In this document: positions 13,400 to 25,680 of the stretch, piece by piece
Layout: every line of letters begins with the position of its first letter
How positions within the stretch are numbered: position 1 is the stretch's first letter
Source of the DNA: Eonycteris spelaea
Lineage: Eukaryota > Chordata > Mammalia > Chiroptera > Pteropodidae
DNA: 64,000 nt
Direction: 5' to 3'
Assembly: GCA_003508835.1 (NCBI GenBank)
Contig: PUFA01000022.1
Span: 4,588,001 to 4,652,000, forward strand
Notes under the pieces: model-generated
Databases searched by the model: none
What the model saw: only the letters and a program-made list of their open reading frames with translations
Told to the model about the DNA's origin: nothing
Program-made: the position numbers and the translations under genes

Positions 13400-13615
13400 G
13401 CATCTTGGTGGTCTTAACACGTGACAGCCATTGTGCTAAGTACTTTACAGGCACTGTGTAACATGATCCCTGCCAACCACCCCAAGAGGGAGTCATTACT
13501 GCCATTTTACTAACCAGGATACTGAGGGGGAAAAGTAACTTCTTCAAAGTCCCACAGTGGGTGGATGGTGCAGCTGAAATCCAGTCTAGAGCTTTACAAC
13601 TCAGAACCCAAGCCG
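13400..13615 (-). repeat. MIR SINE, minus orientation
   Basis: Reading the plus strand gives the reverse complement of MIR in order: 'cattgtgctaagtactttac', 'gtcattactgccattttact', 'ccaggatactgagggggaaa', 'gtaacttcttcaaagtccca' and 'ggtgcagctgaaatccag'. MIR is a tRNA-derived SINE mobilised by L2, older than placental mammals. The match is old but nearly full length. Confidence 0.7.
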
Positions 13616-15654
13616 ATAACTGCTCCTGCTCAAGACTCAGGGCCAATGATTGCCTACTGGGAAGAGAGCCTGCTCTTGCTTTGGTCAAATGATTGCCTAA
13701 ATTTCACCTCTGCATCAGAGCTGAATATTCAAGGGCAAGCTACAAAACATTTTTGTATATGTTTCCAGTTGTGAAAATTGAGGATCCTGTTTATAGCTCC
13801 ATATTTGCTTATTGAGACCTTGACATTATCTACTATGAGTAAAAGTAAGAAGCCATCAAATGTCCTAATTTAATCTGTGAGTATATTCTTATAGAGTAAA
13901 TAAAAGAAACTCTTCAGTTGTAATAAAACTTTTACGTGCCTAAAAAGAACATAGATCATTACATTACAAAATAGGGACTCATAATTTTAAAGAAAAGTTT
14001 AATATGATATCAATGAAAAGCCCAAAGTATCTACTTATTTTAAGGTTAAAAGAGTTCTTGACATTAAGGTGTTCAATAATTCACCCCATATTATCTGATT
14101 ACTTTTCACTTTCTCCTTTTTACATACATTTGAAATTTTAATTATGTTAAATGAAGAAAGTCCATATTCTCAGCATGGACCATTATGTACCTACAATGTA
14201 CATGTCATCATCTAAAAAGTATCAATTTTGCTTGCACATGCAGAGCCATTAACACCAAGTTAGGGTCTTAACAGTCAATATTTAAACTAGGTATAATTTG
14301 ATATTTTTCAAATTTAAGGTCAATAAGGTAAAATAGCTCTAAATAGTCTAATAATCTGAAGATGGAACCGATTTTTATTGTGTTTACCACAAACCAAAGT
14401 TTCAGTTACCTTGATTGCTATAGTTTGCCAAACATCTATTTTTTAACTAGGGTGTGATCTGTAGCAAAGGATCAGAGATTTCTCTGTGTAAATTTAATTT
14501 ACCTTTATGAGAATCAAAAGCTCATTAGTACCCCATTCTTTCCAACTGAGCTGAAAGCTTGAAGCAATCGGTATTTGAAAAATATTTTCTTTCATTAATT
14601 TTTTTCAGTATGTAATGCGTCAGTTCCATGTTAGATATTGATACGTTATATTTTAAAATTAGAAATGCATGTTTTTCTTGTCATTATTGCTTTGGATTAC
14701 TATTTCTGAACATATTTATACAGCAACTGTAACAACAACAGCAAAAAGTAGCATCTACTTTTCATTTCATGTGCTTCCCAAATAAAGTGACTAATAGTTT
14801 TTGAGGTCTAGATTATTCCTACAAAGAAGAAGCAAGACAATATTTTTAATGATTAGCACAAGATACTTTGCCTCTTCTCAGCAGGGAAGACTTTGTGTAA
14901 CTAGGTGCTCTAGCCTGAAGACTGTTGATTAGTTACACAGATGTGTTAGAAATAGATCTCTTACCTAGCACTGTTGATCATGACTGTGAATGCACAAACA
15001 CAGTTTTTTTTTTATATACTTCATCTAAGATGTTACATTATTCTTATCAATTATTATATGCATACAAAATGTGATTATATGGTTTCTTTTATACCCACCC
15101 GTTATTTGTCAAGACAACATTCATGAATAGGAAAAGATGATAAATATTGGTGAAAAACAACCAAAGGTTTTTGTTTTGTTTTAAAATGCTGACATAATTT
15201 GAAACTATGATATATTACTAGGTCTCTTTATTAGAATAGTGTGTTGACAAATGATACCGTGAATGAATAATCTGTAATACTACAAACCACAGATGAGGAA
15301 GAATTTTGTATAAGTTAGAATCATTCTTTCATCAATATCTCTCTTTAGTGCTTAAAGAGATATATTAACACTTTCAGTCCATTAATGCAGCTTTCAGGAC
15401 TTTTAAGTGATAGTGAAAAATACAGTAAATAAAACTACACTGGCTCCAAGAGAAAATGGCCCTATAAATGCCTTAGTAGATACAAATACTTTTAACACTG
15501 GTAAAAATGATCCCGAGGAAGATATTAGCTTGTAATTAGAGCTATCACAAAGTAAGACTTTTCGACTGCTTTTGATATTCCTTTATCTTTATGGTAGAGA
15601 ATTGTAAGACATTTCTTAGGAAAACAACATACATTTTTGTTATCAGTTATTTTT
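13616..15654. other. AT-rich stretch, nothing recognised
   Basis: No open frame above about 70 codons with family resemblance, no structural RNA and no repeat consensus recognised. Only A/T homopolymers and ordinary AT-rich DNA are visible. Confidence 0.55.
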
Positions 15655-16195
15655 TTTCAGTAAGAATCTATTTTTACAGCTATATTGTGATATAATTGAC
15701 AAATAGAAATTACATTATTTAAAGTGTGTAATTTTCTGATATAATAATATATATTGTGAAAGGATTCTCCCCCTGCCTCTTGCATTAATACTACCAAAAC
15801 TCACATTTTTAGCATTTTTTTTTCTTTTGGCCAGAATATTTAAGTTCTCTCTTAATAAATTTTATAAGATTATTATATAATACAGTGTTATTAACTATAG
15901 TCACTGTGTTATACGTCAGCCCCTCAGACCTTACTCATCTTATGTCTGAAATTTTGAATCCTTTCAACAACCTCTCTCTATTTCCCCCACCTGCTGGCAG
16001 CTACTGGCAGCCACTTTTTCCTCTGTGCTCCTATGAGTTTGACATTTATTTTTAGATTCCACATATACATAATACCATGCATAATTTGTCTTTCTTCATC
16101 TGATTTAAGACAGCTACCTAGCATAATGCCCTCCAGTTTCATCTATATTGTCACAAATGACAAGATATCTTTCTTTTTTAAAGATGAAAAATATT

Positions 16196-16242
<47 letters not shown>

Positions 16243-16711
16243 GAGTGTGTGTGTGTGAGGGGGGGGGTATTTCCTTTATCCCTTTGTCCATTGGCAGACA
16301 CTTAGCTGTTTCTATTCCTTAGCTACTGTGAATAATACTACCATGAAGGAACAATACAGAAATCTCTTAAATATAATAACTTCATTTTCTTTGAATATAT
16401 ACCTGGAGGTAGGATTTCTGGGTTACATGGTAGTTCTATGTTTAATTTCTTGAGGAACCTCCATACTGTTTTCCACAGTAGCTGCACCAGATTACATTCC
16501 CCTCAACAGTGCCCGAGTGTCCCCCCTTCTGGTAATACCATATTTTCTCAAGATTGCTTTGACTATTTGGGGTCTCTTGTGGTTTCATACAAATTTCAGA
16601 ATTTTCCTTCTGTTTCTGCGAAAAGTGCTACTGGAATTTTGGTAGGAATCACGTCGAATCAGTAGTTCACTTCGGATAGTATGACCATTTTACCAGCGTT
16701 AACTTTTCAAT
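15655..16711 (-). mobile_element. LINE-1 fragment (3' UTR and ORF2 pieces), minus orientation
   Basis: On the plus strand this is the reverse complement of an old L1: a 3'-UTR-like part ('gatataattgacaaatag', 'ttattaactatagtcac', 'gacatttatttttagattcc'), then the ORF2 C-terminal part ('ttccacagtagctgcacc', 'gaacctccatactgttttcc'). It then jumps near 16550 to a more 5' ORF2 part ('ttctgcgaaaagtgctactg', 'attttggtaggaatcacg'), so an internal deletion is present. Reading frames are broken throughout. It is a dead, pre-megabat-age copy. Confidence 0.8.
16199..16268. repeat. (GT)n microsatellite followed by a G-run, inside L1
   Basis: 21 uninterrupted GT dinucleotides (16199-16240), an AGGA break, a second short GT run and nine G. 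It sits exactly where old L1 elements carry a CATTGTGTGT phrase, so it probably arose by expansion from the L1 sequence. Confidence 0.9.
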
Positions 16712-16800
16712 CCATGAAACTGAGACATGAAGAGGTTAAGTAACTTGGACACAACTAATAGGCGGCAGAGTGAGAACCTGAACCTTGCCACTATGGTGAC
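16712..16800 (-). repeat. MIR SINE core fragment, minus orientation
   Basis: The plus strand shows 'gaaactgagacatgaagagg' followed by 'ttaagtaacttggacacaac', 'taataggcggcagagtgag' and 'aacctgaacc', the reverse complement of the central MIR core. It directly abuts the L1 fragment, suggesting L1 inserted into or next to the older MIR. Confidence 0.7.
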
Positions 16801-17404
16801 AGATTTGCTGGAAAGGGGAATACACAAAGTCTTGAAAAGATCGGAAGACCTAATGGGAGATTTCAGAAAGTGAGAGGATACAGTAGAAGGTAAACTCTTA
16901 CGACAGGAGTTTTCGACCAAGGAAAAGCTGCTGCTCATATAATTGAAAAAGATGTAGATGTCTTTAAACTGCGAGCATTTAGGGCCATTCGTTAAATTGG
17001 GAGCGAATGAGTGACACCATGAAGATGACTGGTTCCTTCAGAAAAGTCGCTAAGAGCTGAACTCAGTTTGTTTCTTTGATGTGAGGAAGCAGCCTTCAGA
17101 GGCAACTGACTACCATCTGCTTTGCTCCGAGTAAACCTGGGTCTGTCTATGACAACTCTCACCCCATTGTACTTCGCCTCCAGTCACGTCTCCAGGGAGA
17201 TGTATAGTAAACACCCTCAGCTCTTCCTCTTGTGACTCAGGCTTTCAATGTGTGAGGCTGACAGTCTCACTGATGTCAAGACTGCCCTAGTGCTAGTCTA
17301 CAGTAGAATTAAATGTCGGGTCATTGGAAAAGCTGTGATTCAGCCGCAGGCCTGTGGCACAATTTAGAAAAATTTTACAGTTACAATTTACTGAAGATAG
17401 ACAT
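16801..17404. other. Non-repetitive stretch, nothing recognised
   Basis: About 600 bases of moderate GC content with scattered CpG. No repeat consensus, RNA gene or convincing exon was recognised. Confidence 0.45.
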
Positions 17405-17575
17405 TGATTTAAATACTTTGCAGGCACTATCCCATGTACTTCTCATAGAAACTTATTAGACACTGCTATAGACCCATTTTAGAGATGAGAAAATAGATAC
17501 TTTGTAAGTTATTTGCCCAAAGTCACATAATTAGATAGCGGCAGCATCCAGATTAAAGTCTTATAACTATGCTTT
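17405..17575 (-). repeat. MIR-family SINE, minus orientation
   Basis: In order: 'aatactttgcaggcactatc', 'agacccattttagagatgag', 'aaaatagatactttgtaag', 'ttatttgcccaaagtcacat' and 'agatagcggcagcatcc'. This is the reverse complement of MIR, including the conserved TGCCCAAAGTCACA core. Confidence 0.7.
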
Positions 17576-18180
17576 ATGATAACAAAAATTTACTTTTTTT
17601 TTTTTACAAACCATATTTTCTAAAATGTAATCTGCATATTTTTAATGCAGACACTTGACTATAGGCTTATTTTAGCACTGGAACATTAATTCCTGGGAAT
17701 ATGAATGTTTTAAATAAAAGTATTTAGCATATGTATAGTTTTTCCATGAAGAAAGTAGAGATTTATTTTGATCCCATGAAGATATTTAAAATATAATTTT
17801 AATCTGATTATTTGGAATACTTTTCTGTCACTAATCATTTCATCCTTCCCTTTTGAATAAAGTAGACTGCATATATAACATAGAGAAAAGACATGTTTTA
17901 CAACTAGGAAACATTTTATATTAATTTGTCTAAAAAAGTTAGATTTTACTTTTTTGCCATTTATTAGACTTGTCTTCAAATCAACTTAAAGACATTTGAA
18001 GTAAAAAAAAAATCACAATACTTATGTATAATAATGACTCAATAAATATTGATCAATTGATTGCAGATGTTCAATTAGAGTAAACATTATGTATCAAAGT
18101 GATTACCTAAAAAATTCTAGAAACCAGTCAATATTTTTAATTGCATAGGGCAAAACTTCATTTGAATATTTCATTATACC

Positions 18181-18420
18181 TTGAGTACCTTGTTGTGCTA
18201 AACACTAGGGTTGCAAAGATAAAAAAAAAGAGAAGAATTCTAGAATGCAGCAGGAGATGCAAACCAGCAAGTCATATGAAGGAATACGCTTGAAGTTCAA
18301 CGGGATGATGTTGAAGGGTGTGCCTGAATTTCTCATGTAGCAAAGACCATGGAAAACCTCATGGATGAGGTAATGACTTGCTGAATTCCTACTGAACCTC
18401 AAAATTAGGTTGAGAGTAGG
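18181..18420. repeat. Ancient interspersed repeat (L2/MIR-age), candidate
   Basis: It has the same phrase order as the element at 12048: 'gtgctaaacactagggttgc', a run of A, then 'aaacctcatggatgaggtaa', resembling the eutherian repeat that continues GGAGGAGGTGA. Heavily decayed. Confidence 0.3.
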
Positions 18421-18529
18421 AATTTGGCAGAGCCATGTTAGACTGAAGGACATATATGTTTTTTATAGTCAATTTATGTGTGTATGGGGGAAGTTATGTT
18501 GGGAACGGAAACAATGCTGTAGATGGAAT

Positions 18530-18957
18530 ATGACTGGAACCTACAAATGACACCTCAGCCAGCAACGGGGGCTCTGCAGATGTGATCGAGTTAAAGATTT
18601 CAAGATAGGGGAAATTACCCTAGATTATCCTGGTAAGCCTGAATGCGATCACCAGTGTCCATGAGTGTACTGATGACAGGAGACGGAGGGATGTTTGACT
18701 GCAAAAGAGGAAAAGGCGATTTGATGATAGAAGCAGACATTAGAGATGCATTTTGAATATGGGGAAGGAGCACAAGCCAAGGCCAGGTAATGAATTTCCC
18801 TTTCAAAGCCCCCGAAGGAAGCAGCCCTGCTGCCAATTTGGGTTTTGTCTGGTGTATCTGATATTAGAGTTATAGAACTGTAAGATAGTGCAAGTGTGTT
18901 GTTTCATTCCAGTGAATTTGCAGTAATTTGTTACAGCAGAATCAGGAAACTAATACA
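18530..18957 (+). mobile_element. MLT1-family LTR (ERVL-MaLR), plus orientation
   Basis: The segment follows MLT1 in order: 'ctctgcagatgtgatcgagt', 'attaccctagattatcctgg', 'cgatcaccagtgtccatgag', 'gcacaagccaaggcc', 'gaaggaagcagccctgctgc', 'gagttatagaactgtaagat', 'tgtttcattccagtg' and the typical 3' end 'caggaaactaataca'. MLT1 LTRs are mammalian-wide solitary LTRs of the MaLR retrotransposons. The 5' boundary is vague and could be nearer 18495. Confidence 0.75.
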
Positions 18958-21269
18958 AGCAGGAACCCTTACCCTGAAATGCCTCACTGGAATCACACAT
19001 CCTTAACTTCGGCCCTGTGAGGTTATCTTAGGCTCACTCATTAGCATTATGAATTTGATCGATGTTATTGTTCTGATGCTCACATCTAATACATATGATC
19101 TATTTGCATTAATGTCACTTTTCTTTGATTCTAGTCCAATCTGCAACCCACTTTGGACTTAAAAATGTATATCTCCATGCTCAATGAACCCAAGTGATTC
19201 CTTTGAAAAATCACTGAATTTATATATAATAATGTAATAGTTTCTTTCTAAAATTTTAATGAGTCACATGCTTAGATTTGAATTGCAAAGAGATAGCGTC
19301 AGCCTCAGTTCAGAAAAATAAAATAACAGAAGAAAAATGGTAAGAAGACCCATGACCAGGACACTAGATTACACATGAGAATAGGAATGCACATAGACAT
19401 ACCTTCAAGGTGTTTTGGATCCAGAATTGACAGTCTCTGATTGGATTATTGGGAGTCAAAGATCACTCTGAAATTTTTAACTTGGTCAAGTGAGTAGCAA
19501 CTGAGCTCCGAAGTACACATGTCGGAACAGGTGTACAGTTTTGAATATATTTAGTTTCAGGTTTCCGTTGGACATTTTGCAGAGACTGACATTTAAAAAT
19601 GAAAATGAAATGCAGCTTTGTCCATGTGCCAGTGTGGATCGTGAAGGTAAGGGAAGCCGCTGTCCTGGAGCGAAAGGAAAGTGTTCCCGTTTCAAACTCT
19701 TAGGAAACATACGCTTTGAAGACTGTGTGTGTAGAAGAAGATCCAAGGAAAGAGGATGGAAAATTAAAAAAAACTGAAATGGAAAAGCAGAAAGTGATGG
19801 TGATGTTGAATCCAAAGGAAGTATTTTCTGCAATCTGTCCACTCTTTGTATCGGAGAGAGAGAGCATAAAGGCTAGGTGCGTGTGAAGCAGCATTAATGT
19901 TCTAGATTAGATCACAACTCATAAATCCACAGATGCTTTCCCCCAAGGTTTGCGTTAACAAGGTGAAAAAAAAAATTTAGGATGTCATAGGAATATGTAG
20001 GTTAAAAGGATATGAATTTTCAGCAATCTATAAATGTTCAATATGTCTGCCCTTTTTTACTTTAGGGTATGCTAAATGTTATGTTTTCGTAATGATGTTA
20101 TAGCAAGGGCACATAAATCTGCCCCTCAACTATTATGAGGCTTATTATGATTTTAAAAAATTCTCAGCCATTGGGTTCATGGTTTCTGGTTAGAGGCTAG
20201 GAATTTTTACTCTTTAGAAAATGAAATCAGAAGAGATGAAACTCATTTGCATATAGTAGAAACAAGGATACCAGTTGATCAATGAAATGTGAAGTTTCTG
20301 AAATAATCATGAAGAAAAGGACATTTAGAAAGGAAAATGTTTTCTGCTTCTGAGTACCCTTAACTTTGTTCAGTCACTGTGGTCCTGACTAGTATGATTA
20401 TTCATCTCCAGTTTGATAAAAATATTTTGCCAGACTCAAATTTGAATGAAATCAGAAGGCATTCTAAAATTCCTATTTCTTTAGTTCAGATATCATAGAT
20501 TCTTCATCTTGATCAGCAAGTGACAAAAAATACTTTTTCTTGAGTTTTATTCACATATGAAGTTTCATTTCAATGGATCCTGCTCTGAACTAAAGACAAT
20601 TTTTCCTACCAACCATAACTCATTCTAACTTGAGCTGTTATAAAAGATAAATTGATGTTAATTAATCTCCCCATGAGTATAAAAATGGGATTCTTTTTTA
20701 CATTTTTAGCATAGTATCACACCAAACTTCTTATATCCTCGTGTATTAGATTTGTATCGCGTTTCCAATATTGAATTATGGAGCTCTGAGTAGGCAAACA
20801 TTTCTCAACATCATTTCTTCTTCTCAGTAATAATTTGGGCAGTGGTGGCCTTGGGTTCATTTGGGGATATATGGTGATTCTCTTGGAGACTTTACTAATT
20901 TTTCCATCAAGGCCCGTGTAATGCCTGAATCACTGGTTGTATGATTTTGATAAGTGGCTCCTTTAGTAAGATATGCAGATACATACTTTACTGAGTTAGA
21001 AATGTTGATGGATCCAAATAGAGTAAGTGATCACTGAAGAGCATCTCTCTTTGGCTTCCAAGAAAGTTTTACAGAGATTCTTGTTTTCCTTTTCTGACTC
21101 GCATTCTGGTAAGAAGACACACTCTGAATGGTCATGGGTCTGTCCCTGCCTCTGACAAGGAGACTGGGCCACTGGCTTATTGTGACGGCTGCTGTCATCT
21201 GGTGTTATAGATTCCTTACCTTTATGAGGCCCCTGGGGAGAAAATATAACCCTCCTATTAACACTTCGG
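18958..21269. other. Gene-free stretch; traces of an ancient repeat at 19390-19600
   Basis: AT-rich. Around 19430-19580 the phrases 'gtcaaagatcactctgaaat' and 'gtttccgttggacattttgc' resemble an old mammalian repeat (GACTCCCAGGTTT followed by GCCTATTAGACATCC). The short Lys/Arg-rich frame at 19541-19777 has no recognised domain. Nothing else is identified. Confidence 0.4.
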
Positions 21270-21440
21270 CTTTGATGTCAAACAGATCTCTTCAAACTCA
21301 GGATTTGCCAGTAACCACTCATGTAAACTTGGGGGAAATATTATATTTTGTGAACATCAATTTTGTCATTTCTCAATGGGGACGGTAGTACTTACACATG
21401 AATAGTTTTGAGGTTTATGTAGCATAAGGAAAATAAAAGG
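21270..21440 (+). repeat. MIR SINE, plus orientation
   Basis: In order: 'aactcatgtaaacttggggg' (from GTGTGACCTTGGGC), 'caattttgtcatttctcaat' (from CAGTTTCCTCATCTGTAAAAT), 'ggggacggtagtacttacac' and 'agttttgaggtttatgtag'. The central and 3' parts of MIR are recognisable; the tRNA-like head is not. Confidence 0.6.
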
Positions 21441-21586
21441 TTTGAAATAGTTGATACAACTCGGCTTAAAATATGAATTGCTTGTGATTCATTTGATAGG
21501 CATAATGTATTTGTAAAGATGACCATATAGTTGGATATTAGAAATAGAATGTGTTTGGGGATAAGAGGTATAATCTGTCAAATCTT

Positions 21587-21596
21587 CCCCCCCCCC
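21587..21596. repeat. C10 homopolymer
   Basis: Ten consecutive C followed by T residues, in an otherwise AT-rich surrounding. It is likely to be length-polymorphic and a sequencing weak point. Confidence 0.9.
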
Positions 21597-22716
21597 TTTT
21601 TGTGATTCACTTTAAAATAATTAAAACAATGAAAGTTTAAGATATTTATCAGATTCCTAAATTAAGTCTCATCAAACAAGGCCCTAAAATAGTAAAATGC
21701 CTTATTAAATACAAATTCATCATAATCAAGAGTCTAACAAAATTATGCTCTCACTTTTGAATATTCTAAATAAGTGGTTAAATATTCTTGGCATTAAGTA
21801 GTCTATTTAAGGGCTTATGTTTCAAGAAACAAATTTTTAATTTCAATTCTTCCACAAACTACAACTAGGTGACTCATCACTGCTGCCCCTGATTCTTTAT
21901 TAGTAAAATGTTAATTAAAAAAGCCTTATCTTACCTAGAGATTAAACTAGTAAAATATAGTAAAAATTCTTTTGAATTTTAGACTTAATAGTATAAAAAG
22001 TAAAGTCTATGGTATTAATACAGTCTGAAATGACTGAATTTCAAATTTCATAATTTTTTTAATTAAAAACCTATTGTGGATAATAGAAAGTATTTCACTA
22101 AAACAGTACCGTCATTTTAATATTCAGTGATGGTGTTAAAAGGCATCACCTCACTACAGTTTCTTGTTCAGTAGAAGGATGAGCATCCTTTTCTTTAATT
22201 TTTAGTACTCTTTTAAAAAGCACTACTCGTGAGTTGAAATTTTTTTTTAAGTCTAAAAAAAAATCCTAATGGAAAAGTAAAATCACAACTTCTTGGCCTG
22301 AAACCATGTAACATTGTTTTTCAGGCAGGAAAAGAAGAAGAGTGAAAAATGTGATGAACCCTTAATACTATAAGCTTCTCTAACTGAGATGTGGTGGTAA
22401 TTGCTTTTTATTTTTTTGTAACATCTTCTGGAAATGGTAATGCTTTCAAGTGAGGATCAAAGAGAATGACCTACATACGAAATAGATTGCAACATGTAGT
22501 TACATTTTTCATCCTTTGTAATACGTTTCTTGCATCTATACTTCTAATAAGAAACACAGCATAATGCTCATCATTTTAAAAAATGAGTTGTCACTAAGGT
22601 CATATAGGATAGTTGGAAACTGGAAAAAAATATGATTTCAACCAATAGATGGATCAGTAGATGGTCAGCTCTTCACATATCACACTTGTACAGTTAAAGG
22701 AACCAAGACCAAAAAC

Positions 22717-22748
22717 TCAGAACTATATATACATTTATATAGTTCTGA
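22717..22748. repeat. Perfect 13-bp inverted repeat (hairpin)
   Basis: The arm 22717-22729 (TCAGAACTATATA) is exactly complementary to 22736-22748, with a 6-nt loop (TACATT). It sits at the head of an AT-rich array, so it may be a by-product of local AT repeat dynamics. It is not followed by a terminator-like T run. Confidence 0.85.
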
Positions 22749-22945
22749 ATTTTATAAATGTATGTATTATGTATGTTTGGATACATATATGTATATATAT
22801 ATATATATATTACGTATATAAATTTCCGAATTTTATATGTATATACATGCATATATAAAATGCATGTGTATCTATGTATACTACATATATATATATTCAT
22901 ATATGCATATATTATCTGTTTCTGATGCAGTGTGTGTTTGTGTGT
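22749..22945. repeat. AT-rich low-complexity array with TA and GT runs
   Basis: Alternating TATA, ATGTAT and TACATA units, with two imperfect copies of a TTCTGAATTTTATA phrase (near 22743 and 22825) and a final GT run near 22928-22949. The Tyr/Ile-rich frames on both strands here are translation of this array. Confidence 0.85.
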
Positions 22946-22949
22946 GTGT

Positions 22950-24721
22950 ACCATCAGAAATGGGCAATTCTCCTATGTTTTTTTACCCAAAAGATTTATT
23001 TAAAACAAAGAGGTTAATATAAGGAGAGGTGATAAAATGATACCGTTCTTGAGCTCACAACAAATGTTTGTTGTTGTTTCTCCAGCACTAAACTTGGCCA
23101 GTCAGGAAGTGTAGTTCAGAATATGTGATTACTGGGAATTTTTCACAAAGGAAGGTCTCTCTTGCCAACCCATCACAAGGCCATTGGTGTTATCTTAGTG
23201 TCATAAGTGTTAATGTTAATGTCATTAGTGTCATATTTCCTAATGTACACACTTTCTGGAGGGGTGTTACCTTTAGATATTATTAGCTAACCTAATGCAT
23301 CAAATATTCCAATGATGACAGTTAGCAGAGGAGACTGGATTTCTAACGAAAGTTTCAATGTCTAGGAATCGTCAGAGAGGGAATTCACTGGTACCTGGAG
23401 AAAGACAAACCACTTAACTCACGCATTTGCCAAAGGCTGTCCTTTTTGAATCTTTTCAATAAAAATAATAGTAATAATAATAACTGACGCTATAATGTTT
23501 CTTAAAAAGTGATGGTGCTCGCCCTCTGATATCATTTTTAAATGTCCTTTGTGGCAGAAGGCAAAAGAAAACCTCTTTAGTAATGACCTGGGCAGAGTGA
23601 GTACATTGAAAATAGTCACATTTGTCTTGACTGAAAATGATTCATATCCTATAAAGATATCCAAAGTGGTGTTCTATGGTTATAGCATCACCCTTCTTTC
23701 CAAAGGTAAAATTAATTTCTTCATAGAGTCTAGGTATAGCCTTCTAGAGCCATTTCGGGAGGCCAGAATGAGCTGATGGATGGCTGCCAATATGCACTTA
23801 ACAATTCTGGGACAAGCATAAAGAGCTATAAGGATTCAAAAGGAAATAGAAACGGATTAGTCAGTATGCTGGCAATGAAGGGAATTCTTCAATAAAGAGA
23901 TAGCTGTGTTTTACATAACAGGTTTGTCTGTTCCATAGAGAGTTTAATATACATTTCTTGAATATCTGTTTATTGAATCTTATTTGTCTTATAATCATGA
24001 AAAAATTTGATATGTATTTCTATTAAAAGAAATAGTTTCCAATAAATCAACCTCAGCACAACAAACCACTTAAATAACTTAATGAAATGCCTATCCAATA
24101 GAAGAATAGTGTTCAAATTATACATTTTATATACAAAATATTGAAGGAAAAAAAAAACCCCTTTCATTTGGAACTAGTCTTAAATTTTAAAGGAAAACTG
24201 GCCCCTTTTTGGAACACAACATACTGAATCGAAGCTCTTCTGCTTCTGAAGAACGTCTTCCTGCTATTCTACTACTCAACACGCTGGTCAGTCTTGCCCC
24301 AAGGGAAAGTAGTACTTTAGAAGTGAACCGATGAATCGGACTCAACCCAGAAGATGCTAAAAAACATACTGCTTGTCCAAGCTGAAAATGCTTAAGTGAA
24401 TGTAAAAAAGCACTTCACATTTACAAAAATTATCTGTTACAGAACCTGAAAACTCTGCCTTCAGATAACGCATAGTGCAGAAGTTCCTTGGTTTATTTAT
24501 TCTAAGTAAAACAGAAAAAAAAATAGTAATAGAAAGAAATTACCAACATAAATGCATTAGAATAAAATAAAGGGATTCTCAATAAACATGGTTTGACTAA
24601 ATTATTTACTTTTAAAAAGTTTTAACATCTATGAATTCTTACTTATTTCTTTGTTTATTTATTTGGCAAGCAAACCTGGGTTGACCTCACAGATTGCAAG
24701 GACCTTGTCAGCTTCCAAACC
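22950..24721. other. AT-rich stretch, nothing recognised
   Basis: No repeat consensus, RNA or exon identified. A short TAA/TAG-rich run occurs at 23461-23484. Open frames (up to 81 codons) have no family resemblance. Confidence 0.5.
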
Positions 24722-24878
24722 TTTATTTTATTTATTTATTTTATTTTTTATTTTTTAACTGCCTACAGCACCTGGTCTTCCTAGGTGGTCTCCTATCCAA
24801 GTACTAACCAGGCCCGACCCTGCTTAGCTTCTGAGATCAGACGGGATCAGGCTTGTTCAGGGTAGAATTGACATAGAC
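24722..24878 (-). repeat. 5S rRNA-derived SINE (MEG-RS/RL type), minus strand
   Basis: The minus strand from 24878 to 24761 is nearly the whole 5S rRNA sequence: a GTCTA start, CCCTGAACAAGCCTGATC, the 5S box A AGCTAAGCAGGGT, GGGCCTGGTTAGTACTTGG and GGTGCTGTAGGC at the end. An A-rich tail with AAATA units follows (24759-24722), as expected of a retroposon rather than a ribosomal gene. Compared with functional 5S rRNA it has CACCTAGGAAGACCAGG where the gene has CGCCTGGGAATACCGGG, and ACAAGCC for ACGCGCC; the composite SINE at 30408 shares both changes. No target-site duplication could be fixed. Such SINEs are known from fruit bats. A plain 5S pseudogene is the alternative, made unlikely by the shared changes and the tail. 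Confidence 0.85.
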
Positions 24879-25569
24879 TACAAATTCTATATTATGAACG
24901 CTCTAAGGAATTTCTGCCTGTAATGCATGGTATATATTAATGCTTACTTTAATTAAAATACTACCAATTTTTTTCTTTGATAAAATATAACAAGTAGAAA
25001 GAAGTTTTAGCATTTCTAATGATGCCTTTTGTAGCCATAGGATATTTCTTTCTACCCGGAGGTTCTTTTAACTGAAGATCTTTAGTTCGTACGTGAAAAA
25101 AATTGAAGTTTTTAATTGAGATAAGTGTATAGATTTGCTGTTTTGATTTTTTGCTTCATGTTTTCATTTTAGCAGACAGTTGGAATATTTTTTTGTGTAC
25201 CATGTTTGCCAAGAAAAAGCACAATATTCTTCATACAGATACTAAAATTCTGTCTAAGGAGCTAGAAATCTGGAACTTCTGTGACAAAAAGTAGGACTAT
25301 CTATGCAGTTAAATAACTCTCTTCAGAAAGGCCTGCACAGCTGCAGAAATGACCATCAGGAATTAGGTTCAGGATTTGGAGAAAGATCATCCTTTTGCTG
25401 ATTACCACATATTCCTTCCCTTCAGGGGTTAGATTTGGGAAGGCAAATCTCAATATCTCTTTATGGGCCATAATGGATATTTTCACATGCACGGGAATAA
25501 AGGTCATATTTTCTCACGGCTGTAGGAAGCCTATTTGCGTTTTGGACTGTGTATTTGAATTCTACACCA
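24879..25569. other. AT-rich stretch, nothing recognised
   Basis: No repeat or gene signature. The 113-codon frame at 25395-25736 runs from here into the MIR-like segment and has no domain; I read it as chance. Confidence 0.45.
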
Positions 25570-25680
25570 GAACATCAGGGCTGGGAGAGATCTTAGATAG
25601 CGTCGAGATTAACCTCGTTCTACAGGGAGAAAACGGAGCCGCAAAAAGGTCTTACTGCACCCAAAATGACTCTGATTTGT
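25570..25680 (-). repeat. MIR-like ancient SINE fragment, minus orientation
   Basis: 'agggctgggagagatcttag' followed by 'cgttctacagggagaaaacg' resembles the mammalian phrase GGGACCTTAGAGATCATC ... TTACAGATGAGGAAACTGAGG. The usual GAGGAAACTGAGG is preserved only in outline, so the family is uncertain. Confidence 0.35.

Noticed and set aside
22661..22954. Tyr/Ile-rich frames on both strands
   Set aside because: They are translation of the TA/TACATA array.
24761..24878. A functional 5S rRNA gene
   Set aside because: It has multiple changes from 5S rRNA, an A-rich retroposon tail, and shares derived changes with the SINE at 30408.
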